64,000 nucleotides of DNA from Caryophanales bacterium UBA6865. Its GTDB lineage: Bacteria > Bacillota_I > Bacilli_A > RFN20 > CAG-826. Location of the stretch: positions 29,535 to 93,534 of the forward strand of contig DKCV01000029.1 of assembly GCA_002449265.1 (NCBI GenBank), in the 5' to 3' direction. The notes under the pieces were generated by a model. That model worked only from the letters and a program-made list of their open reading frames with translations. It was not told the DNA's origin and did no database searches. Each line of letters starts with the position of its first letter. Position 1 is the stretch's first letter. Of this stretch, positions 50,584 to 59,228 are shown piece by piece. The position numbers were made by a program, and so were the translations under genes.

Positions 50584-52131
50584 TTAGTGATTCTCATCTT
50601 GTTTCACTGGCGTATAAACAAACTTATTCTTCACTTGCAGTTTCTTATAGTAACCCTCAGTCACGAGTTTTTCCATAGATGTTCTTGCGGTTTCGTAGGC
50701 GCAATGCGCAAATTTTTTGTATTGTTGGATGGAATAATAATGGCCAACGATGCAGTGATTGGCTAAGAAAGCGGCTTGGCTTTTATTCAAAGAGTAATTG
50801 CTTTCAAGCAAATAGCGAATGTATTCTTTGATTTCTTTATCCGATAAAGGCGATTCTTTTTTGCGGATGGCAACCACCTCTTCCCCATTAGCGCGCCGCA
50901 TCTCATCTTTAGTGATGGTAGGTAATATCTTCTTTTCTTTACTAATAGGCTTAACTATTTCTTCCTTAGGTTCATCATTTGAAATCGAGGAAACCTTTTG
51001 TTCTTCTTTAATAGGAAGCAAATCCTCTAATGGTTCATTTTCTTCCTCTTTTTCTTCGATAACGGCAGGAGTTTCGCTTTCTTCTTCTCTCTCCTTTTTA
51101 TTTTGCGTCAAGGATTCTTCAAACTGAGAAAGCGTTTTTTCTTCTTTTTCAAAACGCTCTAGGCGAATCGCGTCTAGCGCAGTCTTTAAAGAAGAAGAAA
51201 TGGTATTAAGCGTATTGATGGAACGCATCAAATAATAAGTAAGATCGCCAGCGCGTTGGGCACCAATGAAGTAATTGTCCTCCAAGACTGGCTCAACGAT
51301 AAGGACTTGGCTTAAAGGAAGATAAAATGCTTCTTTTCCTAATCCGTCATCGTAAGCGAGGATATCTAGCGCGAATAAAGTCGCGATTTCTTCGTTTTTC
51401 GAATCGAATGGTTTGACGTAAATAAAGAAGAATAAGCTCGTAATCGCCTTGATAAGAGGCGGGAAATCCGATTGAAGGAAGGGATAAAATCCTTCCATAA
51501 GGGTATCAATCGTAGAAGCAGGGGCATAAGGATAATCGGCATCGGTGTAAATCGAGTTTTTGGAAATGCGATTATCAAAATCCCCTTCCCGATACCATTT
51601 CGTTAAATCATCGCCCTCATTGAGCAAGGAAGCATAGATTTTAGCGAGAAAATTTTCATCCGGCCGCTCGGGAGATTCGTTTAAGCACATCCGCAAAGTC
51701 GACAAATAATTTTGAAGGTGCCTTTCTTTTCCTTCCCCAAAGTCACGATAAGTACCATTGATCAAGGCTTTTAAAGTTAATTCATCTGTCGCACTTCCAT
51801 AAGCACGATTAATGCCGTTAAGATTAGCGAGAAGCAATGTTCTTTCCATATCGCGACTCTCACTATCGATTTCGGCCTTTTTAATTTGATTAACTAGGCG
51901 AATGAGGTTCTCTTCCGCTAGCTTTGCTTTCTCTAAAATCGCAGGAGACAACACGCAATAAAAGCTGCGGCGATTAATGCTTTTGAACCCAAGAGATTTC
52001 TGGAATTGCTTACGGTAAAGGAGGATATCATTCCAATATCCATCCACCAAAGAAGTCTTCAACGCGTTTTGAAGTTCACGTTTGCTCAAATATTCTTCGT
52101 CTGTGTAATATTTTGCTAGATCATTTGCCAT
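50584..52131 (-). CDS. Fic-like protein without catalytic His, with C-terminal winged helix
   Basis: A 515-residue protein. The middle (about residues 195-330) follows the Fic fold: YPYAPASTIDTLMEGF, then LFFFIYVKPFDSKNEEIA, where active Fic enzymes have HPFxxGNGR. The His is Lys, and the GNGR residues are lost, so AMP transfer is unlikely. A Glu-rich linker (about 335-425) leads to a winged-helix domain like that at the C-terminus of many Fic proteins (YYSIQQYKKFAHCAYETARTSMEKLVTEGY-type sequence). DNA binding is possible. Start by a -10 box 6 nt upstream. It lies between lepA and hemW. Role unknown. Confidence 0.72.
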   Translation of the reverse strand: MANDLAKYYTDEEYLSKRELQNALKTSLVDGYWNDILLYRKQFQKSLGFKSINRRSFYCVLSPAILEKAKLAEENLIRLVNQIKKAEIDSESRDMERTLLLANLNGINRAYGSATDELTLKALINGTYRDFGEGKERHLQNYLSTLRMCLNESPERPDENFLAKIYASLLNEGDDLTKWYREGDFDNRISKNSIYTDADYPYAPASTIDTLMEGFYPFLQSDFPPLIKAITSLFFFIYVKPFDSKNEEIATLFALDILAYDDGLGKEAFYLPLSQVLIVEPVLEDNYFIGAQRAGDLTYYLMRSINTLNTISSSLKTALDAIRLERFEKEEKTLSQFEESLTQNKKEREEESETPAVIEEKEEENEPLEDLLPIKEEQKVSSISNDEPKEEIVKPISKEKKILPTITKDEMRRANGEEVVAIRKKESPLSDKEIKEYIRYLLESNYSLNKSQAAFLANHCIVGHYYSIQQYKKFAHCAYETARTSMEKLVTEGYYKKLQVKNKFVYTPVKQDENH

Positions 52132-52137
52132 AAAACC

Positions 52138-52143
52138 ATTTTA
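52138..52143 (-). promoter_or_regulatory. -10 box for the Fic-like gene
   Basis: TAAAAT on the - strand, ending 6 nt before the ATG at 52131; no SD. A TTAGTAGTTTTTT element lies about 45 bp upstream (52177-52189). Confidence 0.45.
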
Positions 52144-52246
52144 TTTCAATACACAAAAAATTACAAGAAAATAACTAAAAAACTACTAATATAAGTTAAT
52201 TTATCTAGATATAATCGAAGGAATAATGGAATGCTAGTTTTTAAGA

Positions 52247-54058
52247 CTATTTTTTGTCATCAATGGAGAGAACGCTCATGAAGGCTTCTTGAGGAATTTC
52301 GATAGCGCCAACCGCCTTCATACGCTTCTTTCCTTCTTTTTGCTTTTCGAGAAGTTTCTTTTTTCTTGAGATATCTCCGCCATAGCATTTCGCAAGAACG
52401 TCTTTGCGCACCGCTTTAATATCGGCTCGCGCAATGATTTTTCCATTAATGGAAGCTTGGACTGGCACTTCGAATTGCTGTCTAGGAATAATGTCTTTAA
52501 GGCGAGAAACAATCTTTAAGCTACGAGCATAGGCACTTCCCCGATATACGATCGTAGATAAGGCGTCAATGACTTTGCCATTGAGCAAAATATCCATTTT
52601 GACGAGGTCGCTTTTCTCGTAAGAACCAATTTCATAGTCCAATGAGGCATAGCCTTTCGTCGCGCTTTTTAAGGTGTCGAAGAAGGAATAGATGATTTCA
52701 CTTAACGGAAGGCGATATTTCACAGTAACGCGCGTATCATCGAAATAAACCAAGTCTTCGTAAACACCCCTCCGTTCTTGGCAGATTTGCATGACGCTTC
52801 CGACAAACTCCTTTGGCGTCATAATTGAAGCGTTCACGAATGGTTCACGGATTTCTTTGATTTTGGTTAAATCGGGAAGAGCGCTAGGGTTATCGAGCAT
52901 AAAATGAGAGCCATCGGTAAGATAAATCTCATAATTGACGCTAGGTGCCGTAAGAATAAGGTTTAGCCCATATTCTTGCTCCAAGCGTTCTTGGACAACA
53001 TCCATATGCAAAAGCCCCAAAAAGCCAACGCGGAAACCAAACCCAAGTGCTTCACTTGCTTCAGGTTCATACACTAACGCAGAATCATTGAGGGAAAGCT
53101 TTTCTAGCGCGTCTTTTAATTCTGGATAGTCGTCACTATAAACGGGATACAATCCGCAATAAACCATCGGAGACATCTTTCGATATCCAGGAAGTGGTTT
53201 ATCGGTAGGATTAGACGCGCTCGTGATCGTTTCGCCAGGAACAACGTCTTTGATATCTTTAATCGTCGCAGTCAAATAGCCAACTTCCCCACTATCGAGT
53301 TCGCCAACGGAAACTTCATTTGGGGTGCGAATGCCGACTTCGGTAACCGTGTATTTTTTATTCGCGGCCATAAGCAAAATCTCATCGCCGACTTTTACGC
53401 TACCGTTTTTCACGCGAATTAAGACAACGACGCCGCGATAAGAATCATAGTAACTATCGAAAATTAACGCTTGAAGAGGCGCGAAATTATCGCCATTAGG
53501 CGAGGGAACCATTTCGACGATTCTCTCTAAAACTTCTGCTACACCAGCCCCGGTTTTTGCGCTCACAGGAAGCGCGTCAGAAGCAGGAATACCAATTTTT
53601 TCTTCAAGTTCTTTTTTTGCGAGTTCAACGTTCGCACTAGGCAAATCGATTTTATTGATGACAGGAATAATCATTAAGTCGTTATCCACCGCTAAATAAG
53701 CATTCGCGAGGGTTTGAGCTTGTACGCCTTGGGTCGCATCAACAAGCAATAAGGCGCCTTCACAAGCTGCTAAGCTGCGTGAAACTTCATAGGAGAAGTC
53801 GACGTGCCCTGGGGTATCAATCAAATTGAAAATATAATCCCCATATTTAGGAGAATGGTATTTAACCGTTACAGCATTAAGCTTAATGGTGATTCCGCGT
53901 TCCCGCTCGAGGGGCATATTGTCGAGCATTTGGGCTTTTAAATCGCGCTTTTCAACCGCTCCAGTTAACTCAAGAATTCGGTCGCAAAAGGTACTTTTCC
54001 CATGGTCAATATGGGCGATGACGGAGAAGTTTCTAATTTTAGCGATATCAAAAGCCAT
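52247..54058 (-). CDS. lepA: Elongation factor 4 (LepA)
   Basis: Ribosomal GTPase related to EF-G, 603 residues. G1 AHIDHGKSTFCDR, G2 RGITIK, G3 DTPGHVDF, G4 NKIDLP and G5 SAKTG, then domains II, III and V and the LepA-specific C-terminal domain (IPRQQFEVPVQASINGKIIARADIKA-type block, KKKLLEKQKEGKKRMK). TATAAT lies at 54072-54077, predicting a leader of only about 7 nt without SD. It is upstream of hemW as in Bacilli. Confidence 0.96.
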   Translation of the reverse strand: MAFDIAKIRNFSVIAHIDHGKSTFCDRILELTGAVEKRDLKAQMLDNMPLERERGITIKLNAVTVKYHSPKYGDYIFNLIDTPGHVDFSYEVSRSLAACEGALLLVDATQGVQAQTLANAYLAVDNDLMIIPVINKIDLPSANVELAKKELEEKIGIPASDALPVSAKTGAGVAEVLERIVEMVPSPNGDNFAPLQALIFDSYYDSYRGVVVLIRVKNGSVKVGDEILLMAANKKYTVTEVGIRTPNEVSVGELDSGEVGYLTATIKDIKDVVPGETITSASNPTDKPLPGYRKMSPMVYCGLYPVYSDDYPELKDALEKLSLNDSALVYEPEASEALGFGFRVGFLGLLHMDVVQERLEQEYGLNLILTAPSVNYEIYLTDGSHFMLDNPSALPDLTKIKEIREPFVNASIMTPKEFVGSVMQICQERRGVYEDLVYFDDTRVTVKYRLPLSEIIYSFFDTLKSATKGYASLDYEIGSYEKSDLVKMDILLNGKVIDALSTIVYRGSAYARSLKIVSRLKDIIPRQQFEVPVQASINGKIIARADIKAVRKDVLAKCYGGDISRKKKLLEKQKEGKKRMKAVGAIEIPQEAFMSVLSIDDKK

Positions 54059-54135
54059 AAATACGAGGGTTATTATACTAGATTTCTAGTATTTTTATAG
54101 ATATTAACGAGCAAAAAACCGAGAAAATAGAAGGA

Positions 54136-56481
54136 CTATTCCTTGCGTTTTTCATAAATTGTTTTGAGTTTTTCTTTGACTTCAATAGGCGAAGTCACAA
54201 CATGGTAATTTGGGTAACGTCTAGCGAAAATTTCATGATATTCGCTAGATAAATATCGTTCATCAATGAGGAGAGCCACTCCTTTATCGCTTTCGCTACG
54301 GATGAGTCGCCCCACCGCTTGCATGACGCGATTGATGCCAGGGTCCATATAAGCGTATTCGAATCCTTTGCCTTCTTTTTTATCAAAGAATTCTTTCATT
54401 TTGTTCCGTTCATAAGAAATCGTTGGCAAACCAATTCCGACGACCGCTACTCCTTCTAAACGGTTTCCAACCAAATCCACTCCTTCACTAAACGCTCCTC
54501 CAATAGTTAATAGCCCTACCGAAGTATGCGTTGGATTTTTCTCGAATTGGCTCAAAAAGATATTGCGTTCATCTTCGTTCATGTTCTTTTCTTGCACAAA
54601 AACAGCCGCGTGCTGAAAAAGAAGCTTATCTTTGATGCTAAGCAAATATTCGTAACTAGGAAAATAAAGGAAGTAATTTCCGATTTTCTCGTCCACGAAT
54701 GCCTCTAAATACTTCTTCACTTCGCCCATCGTTTTTTCTCTATCCTTATAGCGGGTAGAGACCATTGGGGCTAATAAAAGGGAGAAATTTTCTTTTGGGA
54801 ATGGCGAAGGGAGAAGCAAATACGGCGCTTTTTCATCATTAATTTCATCCATATAGAATTCAATCGGAGAAAGAGTCGCGCTAAAGATTGCTTTGCTTTT
54901 TACCTTATCTAGAGACTCCCTTAAGTAAGAAGAGGGATCTAGACAAAGAAGGGATAAGGAAGGGTCGCTCCCTTTTTTGAAATAGAGAAGCGAATTTTGG
55001 CTATAATCCTCTAGCAAACTTAAAAAGCGATATGCTTCGCGGGAAAAATCTTTATAGTTTTCTCCTAAAGAAACATGCTTTTCTTTGATGATATCTTTGC
55101 GATGATCAAGAAAGGAATTCAAAGCGCTTTTGGCTTCTTTTGGCAAAGTCTCATAACTAATCCATTCCTTTTCCCCGGTTTGATTTTCTTCCTTTAAGAA
55201 TTTTTCGAATTTCCCGATGCTTCTTTTTAATCCAATTAGCTTTTTGCTAGGAATTTCTTTTTTTGCACTTCTTGAAAGGGATAAAGACAAAGAGGAACTA
55301 TACATATCGTTAGCCCGTTCCACGAGGTTATGGGCTTCATCAATTAAAACGATATAATCACTACTATCGGCTTCTGGGCCAAAATAACGATCTAGGTGTA
55401 CAAAAGGATCGAAAAAGTAATTGAAATCGCAGACGATGATATCGCTATAAAGAGATAAATCGAGCTGTAATTCAAAAGGGCACATCTCCTTCTTTCTAGC
55501 GATTTCTTTCACGTAATCAATAGTAAAACGGTGTGAGGTAGAAAGCTCTTCGTTAACGACTTCTCTTAGTTTTTCATAGTAACCTTTCGTAAAGGGGCAT
55601 TCATCGGGATTGCAGGCTTTAGAAGGAGAAAAGCACATTTTGTCTTTCGCGCGTAAAAGGGAATCGCGAAAAACTAGGCCTTTCTTTTTGAGCAAAGAGA
55701 GAGCTTCGAAAGCGCTCTCTCGCCCGGTTGATTTTGCGGTGAGATAGAAAATTTTCGTCTTGTTTGAGTTAGCAAGGCTTTTAATTGCAGGATATAGAGC
55801 ACTCATCGTTTTGCCAATTCCTGTAGGAGCCTCGCAAAAGAAAGTGCCCTCATTCACGCAGATAGAATAGATGTATTTAGCCATTTCTCTTTGCCCAGCT
55901 CGGAAAGTCAAATAAGGGAATACCAACTTTTTCGCGGATTCTTTTACTTCCGCTTCATGTTTTTTTACGCCTTCATAAAAAGAAAGATATTGGTCAATAT
56001 AGGAATAGACTTTCGCTTCTAATTCTTCGATTGATAGGACACTTTCTTTTCTTAATTCTTCCCCATCAATTTGCGAAATATAAGTGATGCGGACTCCCAT
56101 TTTATCTTTCTTATAAGCGTGTCCATACATTAAGGCATAGCAATAAGCTTGCCCGTAATGCCACTCTTTTTGTGTTTCATAAAACTCTTCTAAAGGGGCG
56201 ACCGTGCTTTTGATTTCATCGATGATTGGATATTCTCCCCCTTCAATGATCCCATCCGCTCGTCCCTCTAACGCAATCGTTCCTAATGGGCGAAGGAAAG
56301 TTTCGCTTAAAGGAACTTCGCTTAAATACTCTTTCCCCTGCTTTTTCTGGAACGAAGCGTGGATTTTGCTCCCTAGCGCCATTGTTTCATCGTTATAGAT
56401 TCTACTATCGATATCACCTTTCCTTAATAAAGGGTCAACAAGTTCATGGACGCTTAAAGAAAGATGGATCAGTTCGCTCAT
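54136..56481 (-). CDS. PD-(D/E)XK nuclease fused to a DinG/XPD-type helicase
   Basis: A 781-residue protein. Residues about 60-130 carry a Cas4/RecB-like nuclease motif: GRADGIIEGG (Asp), then IIDEIKST with E-x-K, then a QAYCYALMYG helix. The helicase follows with Walker A EAPTGIGKTMSALYP (about 215), a four-Cys Fe-S region (KMCFSPSKACNPDECPF at about 285-300 and EMCPFEL at about 332), DEAH in VLIDEAHNLVERAN (about 380) and motif VI QAVGRLIRSESD (about 723). This suggests a 5'-3' DNA helicase with an associated nuclease for repair. It is divergent from hslO and has a leaderless-type start. Confidence 0.85.
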   Translation of the reverse strand: MSELIHLSLSVHELVDPLLRKGDIDSRIYNDETMALGSKIHASFQKKQGKEYLSEVPLSETFLRPLGTIALEGRADGIIEGGEYPIIDEIKSTVAPLEEFYETQKEWHYGQAYCYALMYGHAYKKDKMGVRITYISQIDGEELRKESVLSIEELEAKVYSYIDQYLSFYEGVKKHEAEVKESAKKLVFPYLTFRAGQREMAKYIYSICVNEGTFFCEAPTGIGKTMSALYPAIKSLANSNKTKIFYLTAKSTGRESAFEALSLLKKKGLVFRDSLLRAKDKMCFSPSKACNPDECPFTKGYYEKLREVVNEELSTSHRFTIDYVKEIARKKEMCPFELQLDLSLYSDIIVCDFNYFFDPFVHLDRYFGPEADSSDYIVLIDEAHNLVERANDMYSSSLSLSLSRSAKKEIPSKKLIGLKRSIGKFEKFLKEENQTGEKEWISYETLPKEAKSALNSFLDHRKDIIKEKHVSLGENYKDFSREAYRFLSLLEDYSQNSLLYFKKGSDPSLSLLCLDPSSYLRESLDKVKSKAIFSATLSPIEFYMDEINDEKAPYLLLPSPFPKENFSLLLAPMVSTRYKDREKTMGEVKKYLEAFVDEKIGNYFLYFPSYEYLLSIKDKLLFQHAAVFVQEKNMNEDERNIFLSQFEKNPTHTSVGLLTIGGAFSEGVDLVGNRLEGVAVVGIGLPTISYERNKMKEFFDKKEGKGFEYAYMDPGINRVMQAVGRLIRSESDKGVALLIDERYLSSEYHEIFARRYPNYHVVTSPIEVKEKLKTIYEKRKE

Positions 56482-56488
56482 GGCACTA

Positions 56489-56494
56489 ATTATA
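56489..56494 (-). promoter_or_regulatory. -10 box for the nuclease-helicase gene
   Basis: TATAAT on the - strand, 7 nt before the ATG at 56481; no SD. Confidence 0.5.
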
Positions 56495-56566
56495 GTCGAA
56501 GAATGCGTGAGGAAGAAAAAGAACTATTTTTAGGCGGAAGAGAGAAGAATTTATTTTTGCCCATGA

Positions 56567-56572
56567 TAGAAT
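56567..56572 (+). promoter_or_regulatory. Extended -10 box for hslO
   Basis: TGA then TAGAAT, ending 7 nt before the ATG at 56580; no SD. Confidence 0.45.
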
Positions 56573-56579
56573 AAGCGCT

Positions 56580-57500
56580 ATGGAAAAAGAGAAAAATTAT
56601 CACGATTATTTAGTAAGAGCCTATACGGGAAATGGGGAAGTTCGCGCTTTTGCAATTACTTCTAGGCATCTCGTGGAAGAGGCGAGAATGATGCATAATA
56701 CCTCGCCAATCGCTACTGCTGCATTAGGAAGAACGATGTCAGCCGCTTTAATGCTAGGGGAAACATTAAAAGACAAAGAAACATTGACCCTGCAGTTTAA
56801 AGGCGATGGGCCATTAGGAGAAATCATCGCCATTAGTGACGCCAATCACCACGTAAGAGGTTACGTTAGAGGAAAAGACGTCATCATGATGCCTAATAAA
56901 GAAGGGCATTTGAATGTCGGAGGGGCTTTAGGAAAAGGAACGTTAACCATTATTCGCGATATGCGCTTAAAAGAGCCTTACATTTCTACCATCCCTCTTC
57001 ATAGTGGGGAAATCGCCGATGACCTAAGCCATTACTTTCTAGAAAGTGAGCAAACCGCTACCGCAATCGCTTTAGGCGTGCTCATGAATCACGATAATAC
57101 CGTAAAAGAGGCAGGTGGCTTTTTTGTGCAGCTCCTTCCTAACGCAAGCGAAAAGACAATATCGACTCTCGAAGCCAATATCAAAAAGATTTCCGCCGTG
57201 ACCGATTTATTAAAAGAAAGGAAGAGTCCAGAAGAAATACTAGATACCGTTTTAAAGGGATTAGAGCCAATTCTTATCACGGAAACTAGCGATGTTAGTT
57301 ATAAGTGCACTTGTAGCAAGGAGCGTTTTGAGCGTGTCTTAGTGACACTAGGAAGAAAAGAACTTCTAGAAATGATCAAAGAAGATAAACCTATCGAAAC
57401 GACCTGCGAGTTCTGCAATAAAACGTATTCTTTTAGCGTTGAGGAGCTAAAGGCTTTATATCTATCTTTGACCAAAGACGATAAGAATAAGCAAAACTAA
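56580..57500 (+). CDS. hslO: Redox-regulated chaperone Hsp33
   Basis: Cytosolic holdase activated by oxidation. 306 residues: N-terminal substrate-binding domain (YLVRAYTGNGEVRAFAI-type start, TGNGEVRAFA, PIATAALGRTMSAALMLGE, GDGPLGEIIAISDA) and a C-terminal zinc switch with the four cysteines in YKCTCSKERF (about 242-244) and TTCEFCNKTY (about 275-278). A single + strand gene against the prevailing direction. Downstream lies a candidate sRNA on the opposite strand. Confidence 0.93.
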   Translation: MEKEKNYHDYLVRAYTGNGEVRAFAITSRHLVEEARMMHNTSPIATAALGRTMSAALMLGETLKDKETLTLQFKGDGPLGEIIAISDANHHVRGYVRGKDVIMMPNKEGHLNVGGALGKGTLTIIRDMRLKEPYISTIPLHSGEIADDLSHYFLESEQTATAIALGVLMNHDNTVKEAGGFFVQLLPNASEKTISTLEANIKKISAVTDLLKERKSPEEILDTVLKGLEPILITETSDVSYKCTCSKERFERVLVTLGRKELLEMIKEDKPIETTCEFCNKTYSFSVEELKALYLSLTKDDKNKQN

Positions 57501-57521
57501 TCAAACGTCTCCAATCACTTA

Positions 57522-57693
57522 AATGAAAAGAGATCCGGGAAAATAGATTGCTCTTTTTCCACGGATCTCCGGTTCTCTCTTAGGGAAAGGAGATACTAAG
57601 AGAAACTCGTTATTTCTCAGAAGTTTCGAGGAGGTCCTCCGAGAATATCAGATAGCTTAAGGAGGTACAAAGGAGGAGACCTCTCTTAAGGTA
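57522..57693 (-). ncRNA. Candidate sRNA with two anti-Shine-Dalgarno loops
   Basis: Read on the - strand. A hairpin at 57690-57656 has an 11-bp stem and a 12-nt loop. A GGAGGACCTCC palindrome follows (about 57645-57625). A second hairpin (57603-57576) has a perfect 8-bp stem and again a 12-nt loop. The end is a terminator of 8 plus 6 bp (57569-57530) followed by TTTT. Both 12-nt loops have CTCCTTT at loop positions 4-10, the exact complement of AAAGGAG. A promoter (TTGATT, 18 nt, TATCAT) lies directly upstream. No known family recognised. On the + strand the last hairpin has no T-run, which favours the - strand. Confidence 0.68.
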
Positions 57694-57699
57694 TGACTA

Positions 57700-57729
57700 A
57701 TGATAGCGCTTTCATTCGCGTAAAATCAA
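57700..57729 (-). promoter_or_regulatory. Promoter of the candidate sRNA
   Basis: On the - strand TTGATT (57729-57724), an 18-nt spacer and TATCAT (57705-57700). Predicted start near 57693, directly before the first hairpin. Confidence 0.5.
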
Positions 57730-57764
57730 GCCTTTTTTGAAAAAATTATTTTTTATCAAAAGAA

Positions 57765-58262
57765 TTATTCGTTCTCTTTATCCTTATTTAATAAAGATAA
57801 GGCATTATTTTTCCGTTCACGACCTTCTTCGTAATAGATTGCGCCTTTGTGGATTAGGTAAAAAGAAATAGCAAGGAAGGCAATAGCAAGAACTAAAAAT
57901 GCATAATACCCTCCTTCACGTTTCATCCCAAAGCCAACGGCGAAAAAGCCAGTTCCTAGCGATAGCAAAATGAGGAACGTTGCAATAAGCGCGTAGAGGC
58001 TTCCTTTAAAAAATAACGGTTTTGCCTTCTCCACTTTCTCTAGATAACGTTCTCGTTTCCCGTTTTCGTTTTCGATAGATTTCGGAAGAGAATCGCTCTC
58101 CACTTTTAAAACAAGGCATTTATCATCCTTAATCGGAACAAGGAAAAAAGATAGACCTTTTTGATCTTTTCTCTCTTCATAAGAAAAACTCGTTCCTTCT
58201 TTCTGAAGAAGCTCTTTGGCCTTATTTAAATCGCTTTCGCATAAAAAATAATATTTACTCAT
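57765..58262 (-). CDS. Two-helix membrane protein, function unknown
   Basis: A 165-residue protein. The N-terminal 80 residues are soluble and charged, similar in length to a small sensory or DUF2007-like domain, which I cannot confirm. Two transmembrane helices follow (GSLYALIATFLILLSLGTGFF and YYAFLVLAIAFLAISFYLI), with a charged cytoplasmic end. TAAAAT lies 6 nt before the ATG. It is downstream of mgtC by about 45 bp in transcription order. Confidence 0.7.
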   Translation of the reverse strand: MSKYYFLCESDLNKAKELLQKEGTSFSYEERKDQKGLSFFLVPIKDDKCLVLKVESDSLPKSIENENGKRERYLEKVEKAKPLFFKGSLYALIATFLILLSLGTGFFAVGFGMKREGGYYAFLVLAIAFLAISFYLIHKGAIYYEEGRERKNNALSLLNKDKENE

Positions 58263-58268
58263 GGGATT

Positions 58269-58274
58269 ATTTTA
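58269..58274 (-). promoter_or_regulatory. -10 box for the two-helix membrane protein gene
   Basis: TAAAAT on the - strand ends 6 nt before the ATG at 58262. A GGAGG further up is 17 nt from the ATG, too far for an SD. Confidence 0.4.
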
Positions 58275-58306
58275 GTGAACCTCCTACCCCTACTAAATTA
58301 TTTGCG

Positions 58307-59086
58307 TTATTTCTTTTTTAGGAAACGAAGAGGTTTCCGCGAAGAAGAATAAATCTTATAAACTGCTTCATTATTCGAAAAATTATCGACAAAATCGTGA
58401 ATATTTTCTTTTCGCGTATGGAATGCAAAGAAGATTTTAATATCACAGGCGTCAATTTCGTTTTTGTATTTGACATTAATGGTGCGGATATTTTTGACGA
58501 CAAGTTGATTTTCTAAAGCGATTTCGTTGATATCTTTAAGGATCGGAACATTTTTCGCAACGATGATATGAACGCTTGGTGAACGTTTATAAAGCCAATG
58601 TTCAATAAAACTTAATCCGTATAAAAAGAACAAAGTCACCGCGGTTGTGATAATCGCTTCTAAGATATAACCAACTCCGCACGCCATCCCGATACCGGTG
58701 CAAATCCAAAGGGTTGCCGCGGTCGTTAATCCTTTAACGGAAGGACCGTTTTTAATGATGGTTCCTGCGCTTAAAAAGCCGATACCAGCGATAATTCCAG
58801 CCGCAATTCGCGAGGCATCATAATTAATTTTCTCTCGCGCTATGGGCCAATTGGAGATATCTACCCCTTCCGCTAAACCAATCGCCCAGACCGAAATTGC
58901 CATCATGAGGGTGCAGCCTACGCTTAATAAAACGTGCGTTCTTAAACCTGCCGCTTGACCTCTCGCTTCTCTTTCAATTCCAAGCAAGGAAGAAAGAGTT
59001 CCCGCAATCAAAGTCACGATAGCGATGTATAGCCCCATCCCCCAACCATCAAACATATAGGCAATCGACGTAATCGCTTTATCCAT
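58307..59086 (-). CDS. MgtC/SapB family membrane protein
   Basis: A 259-residue protein with about five transmembrane helices in the first 160 residues and a cytoplasmic ACT-like C-terminal domain. The MgtC core is visible: GTLSSLLGIEREARGQAAGLRTHVLLSVGCTL, RIAAGIIAGIGFLSAGTII and VKGLTTAATLWICTGIGMACG. MgtC proteins are linked to growth at low Mg2+ and inhibition of F-ATPase in pathogens; here the role is open. SD AGGAGG 7 nt before the ATG. I see no M-box riboswitch upstream. Confidence 0.87.
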   Translation of the reverse strand: MDKAITSIAYMFDGWGMGLYIAIVTLIAGTLSSLLGIEREARGQAAGLRTHVLLSVGCTLMMAISVWAIGLAEGVDISNWPIAREKINYDASRIAAGIIAGIGFLSAGTIIKNGPSVKGLTTAATLWICTGIGMACGVGYILEAIITTAVTLFFLYGLSFIEHWLYKRSPSVHIIVAKNVPILKDINEIALENQLVVKNIRTINVKYKNEIDACDIKIFFAFHTRKENIHDFVDNFSNNEAVYKIYSSSRKPLRFLKKK

Positions 59087-59193
59087 AGGTTTGCCTCCTA
59101 ACGTTCCTTATGATTATAGCCTAAAACCAATGGTTTTCCTAAACAGGAGAAAAATGTAGATTTCTTAAGGGAAAAATCTCCAGAGCATATCTT

Positions 59194-59222
59194 TTGACAG
59201 CTAGCTCTTTCTTCTTTATAGT
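59194..59222 (+). promoter_or_regulatory. Consensus promoter of a short + strand RNA
   Basis: TTGACA (59194-59199), exactly 17 nt, TATAGT (59217-59222). One of the best promoters in the window, although no + strand ORF follows it. Confidence 0.75.
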
Positions 59223-59228
59223 GAGATT

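Noticed and set aside
57520..57570. Terminator of hslO on the + strand
   Set aside because: The hairpin is strong, but after it the + strand reads CGGTTCTC without a T-run. On the - strand it is followed by TTTT, so it was assigned to the sRNA.
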